A stretch of DNA of 64,000 nucleotides from CAZKXX01 sp964556705 (GCA_964556705.1 CAZKXX010000002.1:22166-86165); one strand, 5' to 3'. Counted from the first letter of the stretch, positions 7,828 to 17,320 are shown. Numbers and translations are program-made. Notes: generated by a model not told the origin, from the letters alone.

Positions 7828-10800
7828 ATGAGCATCAATATTGGATTGGACATCGGCGCCGTCAGCTTGAAGCTCGCTGCCATCGGGACGGCTGACGACC
7901 ACGGCCTTCTCGCCCGCCTGACCGAAAACTCGCCGAGTTTCTCCGCCGCCGCGCTTCCCCCGGGCTCTGTGTTCGGCGACCGGCCGCTCGTGATTTCTGG
8001 CTACCGGCGCATCCAGGGCAGCCCCATTCAGGCCACGTTCGATCTCCTCAAAGAGTTCTACGATCACGTCGGAGAGGAAGAGGTCGAAGGAATCCGCGTG
8101 ACGGGTTCCGGCAGCCAGCTCATCGCAAAGATTCTGGGGATTTATTACGAAAACGAATTCCGGGCGGTTGCCAAAGGGGTTCGCGCTTTCTATCCCCAAG
8201 TCCGAACGGTTTTCGAAATGGGCGGCGAGTCGTCGAAGTACCTGCGGCTCGAGCCGAGCGAGACGTCGAAGTATCTGGGCATTGTGGACTACGAAACGAG
8301 CGGCGACTGCGCCGCGGGCACCGGCTCGTTCATCGACCAGCAGGCCTCGCGCCTCCTCTATTCCGTGGACGAAGTGGGCGCGGCGGCGTGTTCGGCGAGC
8401 TGCTCGGCGCGCGTGGCGGGCCGCTGCTCGGTCTTCGCCAAGACCGACATGATTCACGCCCAGCAGAAGGGCTACTCGACCGACCAGATTCTGCGCGGCT
8501 TGTGCGAGGCGGTGGCGCGCAACTTCAAGTCGGCGATTGTGAAGGGCCGGCAGGTAGTCCCGCCCGTGGCGTTTGTGGGAGGCGTGGCGCTGAACGCGGG
8601 CGTTCGTGAAGCGCTTCGCGAAGCCTTCCGCCTGGCGGACGGCGATTTCTTCGTGCCCGAGCTGTACGCCTGGCTGGGCGCGGCGGGCTCCGCGATGTTC
8701 GAAGCCGAGGAACGGCGCAAGCTGACCTTCAAACACATCCACCAGCTCCAGCAGCATGTCCTGACGAAGAAGGACTTCGCCTTCAGTGAGCCGCTTTCGA
8801 TGGCCAACGTCGAGCTGCTGCGGGACCGCGTCTCCGCTGTCGCGGCGCTTCCACCCCACGGCCGGATCGAAGCCTATCTGGGAATCGACGTCGGCTCGGT
8901 CAGCACCAACCTCGTGGTCACGGACGCCGAGGGGAACGTGCTGAAGGACATCTACCTCCGCACGCAGGGCCGCCCGATTGAGGTGGTGGACAAGGGTCTG
9001 GCGGAAATCGAAGCCGAACTCGGCGACCGGATCGAAATCCGCGGCGTGGGGACCACCGGCTCGGGGCGCGAGCTGATCGGCGAGCTGGTGGGCGCGGACA
9101 CGGTCAACGACGAAATCACAGCGCACAAGACGGGCGCGGTGCACGTCTGCCGGCAGATGGGTCTGGAGATGGTGGACACGATCTTCGAGATCGGCGGGCA
9201 GGACTCGAAGTTCATCTCCATCCGCGACGGCGTGGTGGTGGACTTCACGATGAACGAGGCGTGCGCGGCGGGCACGGGCTCGTTCCTCGAGGAGCAGGCC
9301 GAGAAGCTGGGCGTGGACATCAAGGGCGAGTTCGCGCGGCTGGCGCTCGGCTCGACGAGTCCGGCGCGTCTGGGCGAACGCTGCACGGTCTTCATGGAGC
9401 GCGACGTGACCGCGCTGCTCCTGAAAGGCGCCGACGTCGGAGACCTCTGCGCGGGGCTCGCCTATTCGGTGGCGCTCAATTACCTGAACCGCGTGGTGCG
9501 CGGGCGCAAGATCGGCGACGTCATCTTCTTCCAGGGCGGCACGGCGTACAACGATTCGGTGGCCGCGGCGTTTTCACAGATCCTCTCGAAGCGCATCATC
9601 GTTCCGCCCCACAACGGCGTCGTGGGCGCCATCGGCATGGCGCTGATTGCGCGCGACCGGATGCGCGGCACGGGCCGCCCCAGCCGCTTCCGCGGCTACT
9701 CGCTGCGCCGTGTCAATTTTGCCACGCGCGAGTTCGTCTGCCGCGCCTGCTCGAATTACTGCGACATGAAGGAATTCACGATCGAGGGGCAGCGCACCTA
9801 CTGGGGAGACAAGTGCTCGGACAAATTCCGCAAGCGCGCGCGCACGGAACGCCGCCCTGTTTTCGAAGACCTCGTGCCCCTGCGCGACAAGCTCCTGGAA
9901 GAAGTCTGGCGTCCGCCGGACCCGGCCCGGAGGCGGCCGACCGTCGGCATGCCTCGCGCCATGTACTTTTACGAGCGCTTCCCGTTCTGGTGCGCGTACT
10001 TCCAGGAACTCGGGTTCGACGTCGCCGTTTCCCCGGCGACGGACCGCAAGATTGCGGCGCTCGGCGACGAGCTGACGATCGCGCAGCCCTGCTTCCCGGT
10101 GAAGGTGGCGCACGGTCACGTCCAGGAACTGCTCGACCAGGGCGTGGATTACATCTTTCTTCCCAACGTTCTCAACTCCGAGGCGCCCGAGAGCCGCGTC
10201 GATTCGCACCTGTGCCCGTGGAACCAGACGCTGCCGTTCGTGGTGCGCGCGGCGCCGCGGTTTGAAAGCGCCGGAGCGAAGTTCCTGTCGCCCACTGTTC
10301 ACTTCCGCTACGGGCGAAAGCACGTGGAGCGCGAGCTCGCCGCGTTCGCCCGCACGCTGGGCGTGGCGCGCCGCCGGAGCGACCGCGCCGCGACGGCCGC
10401 CTACGCGGCTCAGGGCGCCTTCACCGACGCGCTGCTGGAAGCGGGAGCGCAGGCGCTGGCGCGCCTGCACGAAACGGGCGAGCCGGCGCTCGTTCTGCTC
10501 GGCCGCGCCTACAACCTCTACGACCGCAGCGTCAATTGCGACGTTCCGCGCAAGCTGCGCTCCCTTTACGGCGTCAACGTCCTGCCCATGGATTTCCTTC
10601 CGCTCGATCTCGAAGACATCACCGAAGTCAACCCGAACATGTACTGGAACTCGGGCCGGAAGATTCTGGCCGCGGCGCGCATCGCCCGGCGGCACCGCAA
10701 CCTGCATCTCGTGTACATCACCAACTTCAAGTGCGGGCCGGATTCCTACATCAAATCGTTTCTGGACGACGCGGCGGGAAGGCCGTCGCTCGTCCTCCAG

Positions 10801-10899
10801 TTCGACGGCCACTCGAACGACGCGGGTTTCCTCACGCGTTGTGAAGCCTATCTCGACAGCAAGGGACTGTTGCGATGCCCCTCCGCCACGAGCATGTAG
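7828..10899 (+). CDS. Tandem BadF/BadG/BcrA/BcrD-type ATPase with DUF2229-like C-terminal region
   Basis: 1023 aa. Two ASKHA ATPase domains lie in tandem (about 1-300 and 345-610). Each has the GLDIGAVS/GIDVGSVS phosphate loop and CAAGTGSF, plus a second cysteine (GRCSVFAKTDM, ERCTVFMERD). In the homodimeric activators of 2-hydroxyacyl-CoA dehydratases (HgdC) and in benzoyl-CoA reductase ATPases, these cysteines hold a shared [4Fe-4S] cluster. Here one chain carries both halves. The rest (about 640-1020) has CRACSNYC...DKC and an HgdB-like fold (IAQPCFPVKVAHGH). The family donates low-potential electrons using ATP; the partner is probably the next gene, which overlaps it by 25 bp. Actual substrate unknown. 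Confidence 0.88.
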   Translation: MSINIGLDIGAVSLKLAAIGTADDHGLLARLTENSPSFSAAALPPGSVFGDRPLVISGYRRIQGSPIQATFDLLKEFYDHVGEEEVEGIRVTGSGSQLIAKILGIYYENEFRAVAKGVRAFYPQVRTVFEMGGESSKYLRLEPSETSKYLGIVDYETSGDCAAGTGSFIDQQASRLLYSVDEVGAAACSASCSARVAGRCSVFAKTDMIHAQQKGYSTDQILRGLCEAVARNFKSAIVKGRQVVPPVAFVGGVALNAGVREALREAFRLADGDFFVPELYAWLGAAGSAMFEAEERRKLTFKHIHQLQQHVLTKKDFAFSEPLSMANVELLRDRVSAVAALPPHGRIEAYLGIDVGSVSTNLVVTDAEGNVLKDIYLRTQGRPIEVVDKGLAEIEAELGDRIEIRGVGTTGSGRELIGELVGADTVNDEITAHKTGAVHVCRQMGLEMVDTIFEIGGQDSKFISIRDGVVVDFTMNEACAAGTGSFLEEQAEKLGVDIKGEFARLALGSTSPARLGERCTVFMERDVTALLLKGADVGDLCAGLAYSVALNYLNRVVRGRKIGDVIFFQGGTAYNDSVAAAFSQILSKRIIVPPHNGVVGAIGMALIARDRMRGTGRPSRFRGYSLRRVNFATREFVCRACSNYCDMKEFTIEGQRTYWGDKCSDKFRKRARTERRPVFEDLVPLRDKLLEEVWRPPDPARRRPTVGMPRAMYFYERFPFWCAYFQELGFDVAVSPATDRKIAALGDELTIAQPCFPVKVAHGHVQELLDQGVDYIFLPNVLNSEAPESRVDSHLCPWNQTLPFVVRAAPRFESAGAKFLSPTVHFRYGRKHVERELAAFARTLGVARRRSDRAATAAYAAQGAFTDALLEAGAQALARLHETGEPALVLLGRAYNLYDRSVNCDVPRKLRSLYGVNVLPMDFLPLDLEDITEVNPNMYWNSGRKILAAARIARRHRNLHLVYITNFKCGPDSYIKSFLDDAAGRPSLVLQFDGHSNDAGFLTRCEAYLDSKGLLRCPSATSM

Positions 10900-12194
10900 T
10901 CCGTCAAGTCGGCCCCGAGCACCCTCTCGCGGGCAGGAAAGTCTTCATTCCGAGAATGCCCGACGGGAGTTCGGAAGCCTTCGCCTCCGTCTTTCGCTGG
11001 CTGGGGATTGACGCCGCGCCGACGCCGCCCTCGAACGAGCGCACGCGCGAGCTGGGGCAGAAATACTCGAACGGCGACGAGTGCTATCCGGCCATCGTAA
11101 CGGTCGGCGATTTTCTGCGCGTCCTGGAGGAGCCCGGCGTGAATCCCGCGCGCGTGGCCTTCTTTCAGCCGACGGCGGAAGGGCCGTGCCGCTTCGGCCA
11201 GTACGCGCACTACCTGCGGAGAGTGCTCGACCGGTGCGGCTACGGCGATGTGGCCATCGTTTCTCCGACGAGCGAGAACGGCTACGCAGACCTGGGCAGC
11301 GTGGCCGGGCCGTTCGTGCGCGCGGGCTGGCGGGCGCTCGTGGCCGGCGACCTCCTGCACCGGGCGCTGCTGCGCACGCGTCCCTACGAGACGCTCGCCG
11401 GCGCCGCCGACGCCGCTTACCAGGAGAGCCTGCGCGATTTCTGTGAAACGCTGGAAGCGAGCTGCGCAGAGCCGGCCTGCCAGCTTCGCGCCTTGGCCGG
11501 CTCGATGCACCGCGCTCACGAGCGTTTCCGGCGCGTCCCGGCTTATTACGACCCCGCCGTCCCGCTCATCGGCGTGGTGGGAGAGATCTTTTGCCGGCTG
11601 AACTCCTTTTCGAACGAAGACCTCATCCGCAAGCTCGAAGGCTACGGCGCCGAGACCTGGCTCAGCCACATTGTGGAGTGGATCGCCTACACGAACGCCG
11701 ACCTCGTCCGCAAACTCAAGCTGCGCGGGCGCGGCTTTTCGCTCGAGATGCTGAAAGCGCGGCTGCGCAGCCACGTGCAACTCGCCGACGAGCACGCGCT
11801 CTCCGCGCCTTTCGGTGATTTCTTCGCCGGGCGAGAAGAGCCGGAGGATATTCGGGAAATCCTCGACCTCGCTCGGCCGTATTTGCCCTGCGAGGGGGCA
11901 CTCGGCGAAATGGTGCTGAGCGTGGGCAAGGCCGCCTACCTGGCCCGGAAGGGGGCCGACGGCATCGTGGACATCAGCCCCTTCACCTGCATGAACGGCA
12001 TCGTCAGCGAAGCCATCTATCCCAAACTGAGCCGCGATTACAGCGGCATCCCCATCCGCAGTTTTTACTTCGACGGCACGCAGTCCGACCTCGAACGCGA
12101 CCTGGGAATCTATCTCGAACTCGCGCGCTCCTACCGCGAGAAGAAGCCCCGGCCGCGCCGCGACCACGCCTCTTTCGCTCAGCCGGTCGCTTGA
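10875..12194 (+). CDS. 2-hydroxyacyl-CoA dehydratase/HgdB-like protein (activase partner)
   Basis: 439 aa. It starts 25 bp inside the previous gene, so the two are translationally linked. Segments KYSNGDECYPAIVTVGDFL and DISPFTCMNGIVSEAIYPKL carry cysteines at positions typical of the iron-sulfur-binding HgdB/DUF2229 fold. In many genomes this domain is the last third of a single ~1400-aa activase; here it is a separate polypeptide. A role as electron acceptor or dehydratase subunit is inferred from family and overlap. No CoA-transferase, dehydratase alpha subunit or ferredoxin gene is adjacent. Confidence 0.82.
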   Translation: MPLRHEHVVRQVGPEHPLAGRKVFIPRMPDGSSEAFASVFRWLGIDAAPTPPSNERTRELGQKYSNGDECYPAIVTVGDFLRVLEEPGVNPARVAFFQPTAEGPCRFGQYAHYLRRVLDRCGYGDVAIVSPTSENGYADLGSVAGPFVRAGWRALVAGDLLHRALLRTRPYETLAGAADAAYQESLRDFCETLEASCAEPACQLRALAGSMHRAHERFRRVPAYYDPAVPLIGVVGEIFCRLNSFSNEDLIRKLEGYGAETWLSHIVEWIAYTNADLVRKLKLRGRGFSLEMLKARLRSHVQLADEHALSAPFGDFFAGREEPEDIREILDLARPYLPCEGALGEMVLSVGKAAYLARKGADGIVDISPFTCMNGIVSEAIYPKLSRDYSGIPIRSFYFDGTQSDLERDLGIYLELARSYREKKPRPRRDHASFAQPVA

Positions 12195-12235
12195 ACCTTC
12201 CGGAATTCCCGCCGCCTGTCTTCGGCCCGCGGCCG

Positions 12236-12244
12236 TGGTAAGAT
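12236..12244 (+). promoter_or_regulatory. Extended -10 promoter of the cupin gene
   Basis: TGG followed by TAAGAT (12239-12244) forms an extended -10 element. The predicted start near 12251 leaves a 16-nt leader containing GAAGGGA. Confidence 0.4.
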
Positions 12245-12266
12245 TCTGTTCTGAAGGGACTGCCCC

Positions 12267-12533
12267 ATGGACGAAAAAGCCTGGGAAAAGAAGCTGCGGG
12301 AGGAGGGTTTCAAACGGATTTATGTGTGGCAGGACGGGCCGGGCGTTCACTACCCGGAGCACACGCACGACACCCTCAGCGCGCACATCATCCTGGAAGG
12401 CGAAATGGCGCTGACCGTTGACGGCAAGACGCGGACGTTCAAGCCCGGCGAGCGTTTCGACGTGGCGCCAGAAACGGTCCACTCGGCGCGCATGGGCCCG
12501 CGGGGCTGCCGGTATCTGATTGGCGAGAAGTAG
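12267..12533 (+). CDS. Single-domain cupin protein
   Basis: 88 aa. Cupin motif 1 is PEHTHDTLSAHIILEGEMAL with the H-x-H metal ligands, and motif 2 is FKPGERFDVAPETVHSARM. It is one small beta-barrel, probably a metal-binding dimer. Cytoplasmic, with no signal peptide. It converges with kdsB (6 bp between stops). Substrate unknown. Confidence 0.85.
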   Translation: MDEKAWEKKLREEGFKRIYVWQDGPGVHYPEHTHDTLSAHIILEGEMALTVDGKTRTFKPGERFDVAPETVHSARMGPRGCRYLIGEK

Positions 12534-12538
12534 CGGCG

Positions 12539-13267
12539 TTACGTGAGTTTTCGGAAGTACTCCTCCACTCGCTTCAGATCCTCCTCCGTATCCACCCCGA
12601 TCGTATCCTGCGTGGTCTCAACCACGGCGATCGAAATCCCGTTTTCGAGGAAGCGGAGCTGCTCGAGCTTTTCGGTCTGTTCGAGTTCGGAAGGCTTGAG
12701 CGTGCTGAAGCGGCGGAGCGCCTCGGCGCGATAGGCGTAAAGCCCCAGATGCTTGTACCAGCGCGCGCGGCCGGTGGAGTCGCGGTCGTGAGGAATCACG
12801 GCGCGGGAGAAGTACAGCGCGCGGCCTTCGACGTCGGTGACGACCTTGACGACATTCGGGTCGCGAGCCTCTTCCGGCTTGATGCGGATTTTGAGCGTTG
12901 AGACCTGGGTGTCCGGGCGGCGCTGGAAGGGGCGGACGAGGAGATCGATGTGCGCCGGCGTCACCATGGGCTCGTCACCCTGGATGTTCACGTAAACGTC
13001 CGCGGGTTCGCGGTCCATGACCTCAACCAGGCGGTCCGTGCCGGAACGGTGGCCGGCGGAAGTGCGCACGGTGGGAATCCCCAGCTCGCGGCAGACGGAA
13101 AGAATTTCGCGCGAATCGGTGGCCACGGTGACACGCGTCAGGCTTTTGGCCAAGTGGGCGCGCTCGTAAACCCAGGCGACCATGGGTTTTCCGCAAATCT
13201 CCCGCAGCGCTTTGCGCGGCAGGCGAGTGGACTCGAGCCGGGCGGGGATGATGCCGAGAATCTTCAT
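12539..13267 (-). CDS. kdsB: 3-deoxy-manno-octulosonate cytidylyltransferase
   Basis: 242 aa. Activates Kdo with CTP to CMP-Kdo for lipid A-core synthesis in the cytoplasm. The N-terminal IIPARLESTRLPRKAL nucleotide-binding signature, the VATDSREI segment, YVNIQGDEP and the final QDTIGVDTEEDLKRVEEY are all KdsB-like. Its presence points to an LPS-bearing diderm. It stands alone on the minus strand next to an unrelated divergent gene at 13390. Confidence 0.94.
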   Translation of the reverse strand: MKILGIIPARLESTRLPRKALREICGKPMVAWVYERAHLAKSLTRVTVATDSREILSVCRELGIPTVRTSAGHRSGTDRLVEVMDREPADVYVNIQGDEPMVTPAHIDLLVRPFQRRPDTQVSTLKIRIKPEEARDPNVVKVVTDVEGRALYFSRAVIPHDRDSTGRARWYKHLGLYAYRAEALRRFSTLKPSELEQTEKLEQLRFLENGISIAVVETTQDTIGVDTEEDLKRVEEYFRKLT

Positions 13268-13375
13268 TTCATTGTCCGTCTGGCGCGGCGCCGCCCCGCG
13301 GCGACCGGCGACCCGGGATTTCAGATGGACCCAGGAAAAGGCGCGGACTCCGCTTCAGCGGGAGCAAGCCGGGAT

Positions 13376-13381
13376 TATACT
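13376..13381 (+). promoter_or_regulatory. -10 element directly before the gene at 13390
   Basis: TATACT with a predicted transcription start near 13388, 2 nt before the ATG. No clear -35 box is visible, and no ribosome-binding site separates it from the start. Confidence 0.45.
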
Positions 13382-13389
13382 CTCGAAGT

Positions 13390-14409
13390 ATGGCCCGGCG
13401 CGGATTTCCGGTTGGCAAGCTGCCGCCACGCTTTCTGGAGACTCTGCTCTCGCGGATTAAGCCCCGCCAGGGTTCGGGCGTGGTCCTCGGGCCGCGGTTC
13501 GGGGAAGACGCGGCGGTGCTCGACGCCGGCTCGAACTACCTGGTTGCGAAGTCCGACCCCATCACCTTCACCGCTGAGCATATCGGCTGGTACGCCGTGA
13601 ACGTCAACGCCAACGATGTGGCGACGCTGGGAGCGCGGCCGCGATGGTTTCTCGCCACCGTGTTGCTTCCCGAGCGCGGGGCGACGAGGGCGCTGGCGCG
13701 GCAAATCTTCGCCGACATTCGGCGCGCCTGCGCCGCGCTCGGCGTGGAACTTGTCGGCGGGCATACAGAAGTCACTTCGGGGCTCGACCGCCCCATCGTG
13801 GCCGGACACCTGCTGGGGGAAGTTGAGAAATCGAAACTGCTTCGCAAAGAGCGGCAGCGGCCCGGCGATATCGTGTTGCTGACCAAGGGCCTCGCGCTCG
13901 AAGGGACGGCGATCCTGGCTCGCGAGCGGCGCCGCGAGCTGGCGGCAAAGCTCGGAAGCAGGCTGGTTCGCCGCGCGGAGCGTCTCCTTTGGCGTCCCGG
14001 CATCAGCGTCGTGCGGGACGCAGAGGTGGCGATGAAGGCCGGGAACATCCACGCGATGCACGACCCGACCGAAGGAGGCCTGCTTTCAGGCCTTTACGAA
14101 CTTGCCCGGGCCGGAAATGTGGGATTGCGGGTCTGGAAGGACCGCGTTCCGGTCCTCGAAGAGACGCTCGCGTTCCGTCAAGTGCTTCGCTTCGACCCGT
14201 TTGCGTTGATCGCCTCCGGCGCGTTGCTGATCGTCGCGAGCCGGCGTTCGGCTCGCAAGGTGTTGAAAGCGCTTGGGCGGGCGGGAATTCCCGCCGCCGC
14301 GATCGGTGAAATCCGCCCGGCTCGCGAAGGTTTGGCGCTTGAAGAGGACGGTCGCCTCCATCCGCTGCGCGCTCCGGAGCGCGATGAAATTGCGCGAATG
14401 ACTTCGTGA
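13390..14409 (+). CDS. AIR synthase-related (PurM/HypE/ThiL-like) protein
   Basis: 339 aa with the two-domain PurM-like ATP-binding fold: VVLGPRFGEDAAVL, NVNANDVATLGARPRWF, GVELVGGHTEVTSG and MHDPTEGGLLSGLYELA. These match the HypE/AIR-synthase-related group. The DPTEGG motif is typical of HypE-like proteins, but the C-terminal Cys used by HypE for carbamoyl transfer is absent; the protein ends RMTS. No hydrogenase maturation genes are nearby. The biochemical role is therefore open: an ATP-dependent phosphate-activating enzyme. Confidence 0.82.
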   Translation: MARRGFPVGKLPPRFLETLLSRIKPRQGSGVVLGPRFGEDAAVLDAGSNYLVAKSDPITFTAEHIGWYAVNVNANDVATLGARPRWFLATVLLPERGATRALARQIFADIRRACAALGVELVGGHTEVTSGLDRPIVAGHLLGEVEKSKLLRKERQRPGDIVLLTKGLALEGTAILARERRRELAAKLGSRLVRRAERLLWRPGISVVRDAEVAMKAGNIHAMHDPTEGGLLSGLYELARAGNVGLRVWKDRVPVLEETLAFRQVLRFDPFALIASGALLIVASRRSARKVLKALGRAGIPAAAIGEIRPAREGLALEEDGRLHPLRAPERDEIARMTS

Positions 14410-14440
14410 AGATTTTTTTTCGCGCGCGCGGCGGCAATGG

Positions 14441-14469
14441 TTGGCGAGAAAATTTTTTTGTGTTATAGT
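14441..14469 (+). promoter_or_regulatory. Probable dnaA promoter
   Basis: TTGGCG (14441-14446), 17 bp containing an A/T run, then TATAGT (14464-14469). The start near 14476 gives a ~200-nt leader before dnaA, unusually long for this region of the genome. Confidence 0.55.
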
Positions 14470-14676
14470 TTCGCTTCGTCCGGGTTGACCGGGAAGTGCG
14501 ACGCAAACCCGTCGGCACGTTTTCAACTCAACCGAGCCGGAGTTCTTCGAAATTCAACGTCGTGAATGCCTGTGGCTTCCCGCGGAGGCCTGAGGCTCCG
14601 CCGCGACGAGGTGTTGTCTTCGAGTCGAAAGCGCGCCGGCGCCGGAAATTGAAACTCTCCTCTTTCCTCGACGCCC

Positions 14677-15999
14677 ATGAACGCCTGGCACGAGATCCTC
14701 AATTACCTCAAGACCCGGGTCAATCCTCAGAGTTACCAGACGTGGCTGCGTCCGACGCGCCTGAGCCATTCGGCGAACGGAACGATCTTCGTCCGCGTGC
14801 CGAACGCGGAATTCCAGGAGTGGATCGAGGAGCATTACAGCAGCCTGATCGGGCAGGCGCTGGGCGACCTGCGCCTGGGCTTTCAGGGCGTATCCTACAT
14901 CCTGGAAGAGAAGTCTGCGGCCAAGGAGCCGGCCAACGGAGAGGCAAAAGTGGTGCAGGCGAAGCTCGACTTCAACTCGGTGGACCATCAACTGAATCCC
15001 CGTTACACGTTTGAGAGTTTCGTCGTCGGCTCCTGCAACCAGTTCGCGCATGCGGCGGCGCGCGCCGTGGCGGAATCGCCTTCCAAGGCCTACAACCCGC
15101 TGTTCCTCTACGGCGGCGTGGGCCTGGGGAAGACTCACCTCATGCAGGCGGTCGGGCACGCCATCAAGAAGAACTGGAAGGAGATGCGCCTCGCCTACGT
15201 TTCCTCCGAGCGGTTCACGAACGAAGTGATCAATTCGCTGCGCTACGACCGGATGTTTTCCTTCCGCGAAAAATACCGGAACGTGGACGTCCTACTCATG
15301 GACGACATTGAGTTTATCGCCGGCAAGGAACGGACTCAAGAAGAGTTCTTTCACACCTTCAACGCGCTGTACGAGGCGCAGAAGCAGGTGGTCATCTCGA
15401 GCGATTGCCCGCCGAAGGAAATCCCCGGGTTGGAGGACCGCCTCCGCTCGCGGTTCGCGTGGGGCCTGACCGCGGACCTTCAGTCGCCCGACCTCGAGAC
15501 GAAGGTGGCGATCCTTGCGAAGAAGGCGGACGCGCAGGGGGTGAAGCTTCCCGACAGCGTGGGGCTGTTCATCGCGACCAAGATCAAATCGAGCGTCCGC
15601 GACCTGGAAGGCGCGCTGACGCGGCTGGTGGCGTACTGCTCGCTGACCGGCGCGGAAATCTCGCTGCCCATGGCTCAGCAGGTGCTCAAGAACCTTGTGG
15701 ATCTGGAGGAGCGGCGCGTCTCGATTGAGAACATCCAGCGGGCTGTGTGCCAGGAGTTCGGCCTGAGTGTCTCGCAGCTCAAGGCCAAGAATAACAGCCG
15801 CGCCGTGGCCTATCCGAGGCAGGTCGCGATGTTCCTCGCCAAGGAAATGACCACCGCGTCGCTGCCACAGATCGGGAGGGAATTCGGCGGCAAGCATCAC
15901 ACAACCGTGCTTCATTCCATCAACAAGATTTCCGAACAGCGGCAGAATGACCGGGAATTAAACAGGCTTATCAACAAGCTAAGTGACTCTCTGCGTTAG
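14677..15999 (+). CDS. dnaA: Chromosomal replication initiator DnaA
   Basis: 440 aa. Domain I starts MNAWHEILNYLKTRVNPQSYQTWLRP. A short domain II linker (about 85-105) follows. The AAA+ domain begins NPRYTFESFVVGSCN, with Walker A GGVGLGKTHL and Walker B LLMDDIEF. Domain IV ends with the DNA-binding signature GGKHHTTVLHSI. It binds DnaA boxes and opens the origin, which probably lies immediately downstream. No ribosome-binding site is evident before the ATG. Confidence 0.97.
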   Translation: MNAWHEILNYLKTRVNPQSYQTWLRPTRLSHSANGTIFVRVPNAEFQEWIEEHYSSLIGQALGDLRLGFQGVSYILEEKSAAKEPANGEAKVVQAKLDFNSVDHQLNPRYTFESFVVGSCNQFAHAAARAVAESPSKAYNPLFLYGGVGLGKTHLMQAVGHAIKKNWKEMRLAYVSSERFTNEVINSLRYDRMFSFREKYRNVDVLLMDDIEFIAGKERTQEEFFHTFNALYEAQKQVVISSDCPPKEIPGLEDRLRSRFAWGLTADLQSPDLETKVAILAKKADAQGVKLPDSVGLFIATKIKSSVRDLEGALTRLVAYCSLTGAEISLPMAQQVLKNLVDLEERRVSIENIQRAVCQEFGLSVSQLKAKNNSRAVAYPRQVAMFLAKEMTTASLPQIGREFGGKHHTTVLHSINKISEQRQNDRELNRLINKLSDSLR

Positions 16000-16204
16000 G
16001 TTTAGACACGATTTTATCACTTTCGGCGGGAACTTGAATTGTGATCCAAAAGCGGCGGCCAAGTTTCCCACAGACGAGCAGGAAAGGGGGTTGGAAATTC
16101 ACTTCCCATCCAACCTCCAAATCTTTGCAAATCAGGAATTTGAAAGGTTTTCCACAAATCCACAAACTCTACTGCTAAAATACTTCTGATAGGATCTTAA
16201 TTGT
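15968..16204. other. Probable replication origin (oriC), dnaA-dnaN intergenic region
   Basis: DnaA-box-like 9-mers (consensus TTATCCACA): TTATCAACA at 15968-15976 inside the dnaA 3' end, TTTCCCACA at 16064-16072, TTTTCCACA at 16148-16156 and AAATCCACA at 16156-16164. The stretch 16095-16204 is clearly more A/T-rich than its surroundings and could be the unwinding element. Location between dnaA and dnaN is the commonest bacterial position. No box is a perfect consensus, so the boundaries are approximate. Confidence 0.65.
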
Positions 16205-17320
16205 ATGGAATTCACCGTAAAGAAGTCTGACCTGCTCCGCGAATTGAACCTGACGCAGGGCGTGGTCGAAAAGAAAACCACGATTCCCATCCTTTCAAAC
16301 CTGCTGCTTGAAACGGAGGGCTCGCGGGTACGGATCAGCGCCACAGATCTGGAATTGGGATTGAAATCGGGCTGCCCGGCCAAGGTGAAAAAAGAAGGCG
16401 CGGGAACCGTCCCGGCGAAGCGGCTGCTCGAAATTGTTCGGTCGCTCCCCGAAGCGGATATCCGTTTCAAGTTTCTCGAAAACCACTGGGTCCAGCTCAC
16501 GTGCGAGCGGTCGTCGTTCAAGCTCGTGGGCATGGCACGGGATAATTTTCCCGCCCTCGCGTCGGTCCCGAAGGCGCTGGCGTCACTTCCTGCCTCCACG
16601 CTGACCGGAATGGTCGAGAAGACGATCTTCGCGATTTCCAACGAAGAGTCCCGCTACACACTCAACGGTGCGCTGCTGATTTTGAAAGCGGACAGCGCGG
16701 CGATGGTGGCGACGGACGGGCATCGCCTGGCGTTAATCGAACGCCAGTCTCCGGTCAGCGGGGTGAGCACTGAACTGCGGTTGCTGATTCCCAAGAAAGC
16801 CATGGCGGAACTGATCCGTCTGCTGGCCGAGGTGGAAGAAGACACTGCGGTGGAGGTCGGGAGAGACGAGAGCCACCTATTTTTCACCGTGGGCGAACGA
16901 CTGCTGATTTGCCGCATGCTGACGGGGCAGTTCCCGAATTACGAAGCGGTGCTGCCTCGGGAGAACACGAGGATTGTGGAACTCGAACGCGTGGCGATGA
17001 CCGAGGCCATCAAGCGAGTAGCGCTGCTGGCGGACGAACGTTCGCGCGCGGTGCGCATTCAGCTTGACAAGGGGAAGATTGAGATTTCATCTTCCAGCGG
17101 CGAGTACGGTGAAGCGCACGAAACACTCGACGCCGAGTACCAGGGTGAGGCCCTGCAGATTGGATTCAATTACCAGTATCTGCTCGATTTCCTGAACGTG
17201 CTCAGCGACGGCGGAAAGGTTCGCCTGGAGCTGAAGGACGAGCAGAGCGCCGGCCAGCTCCGGCCGAGCGGAGAGGAACCTTACCTCTACCGATACGTCG
17301 TGATGCCGATGCGGATCTGA
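16205..17320 (+). CDS. dnaN: DNA polymerase III beta subunit (sliding clamp)
   Basis: 371 aa. It starts MEFTVKKSDLLRELN and contains TTIPILSNLLLET and the canonical terminal motif YRYVVMPMRI. It forms the processivity ring for replication. An AGGA stretch lies 10 nt upstream of the ATG. An intrinsic terminator follows at 17395-17429, before gyrB, so dnaN and gyrB are probably separate units. No recF lies between them. Confidence 0.97.
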   Translation: MEFTVKKSDLLRELNLTQGVVEKKTTIPILSNLLLETEGSRVRISATDLELGLKSGCPAKVKKEGAGTVPAKRLLEIVRSLPEADIRFKFLENHWVQLTCERSSFKLVGMARDNFPALASVPKALASLPASTLTGMVEKTIFAISNEESRYTLNGALLILKADSAAMVATDGHRLALIERQSPVSGVSTELRLLIPKKAMAELIRLLAEVEEDTAVEVGRDESHLFFTVGERLLICRMLTGQFPNYEAVLPRENTRIVELERVAMTEAIKRVALLADERSRAVRIQLDKGKIEISSSSGEYGEAHETLDAEYQGEALQIGFNYQYLLDFLNVLSDGGKVRLELKDEQSAGQLRPSGEEPYLYRYVVMPMRI

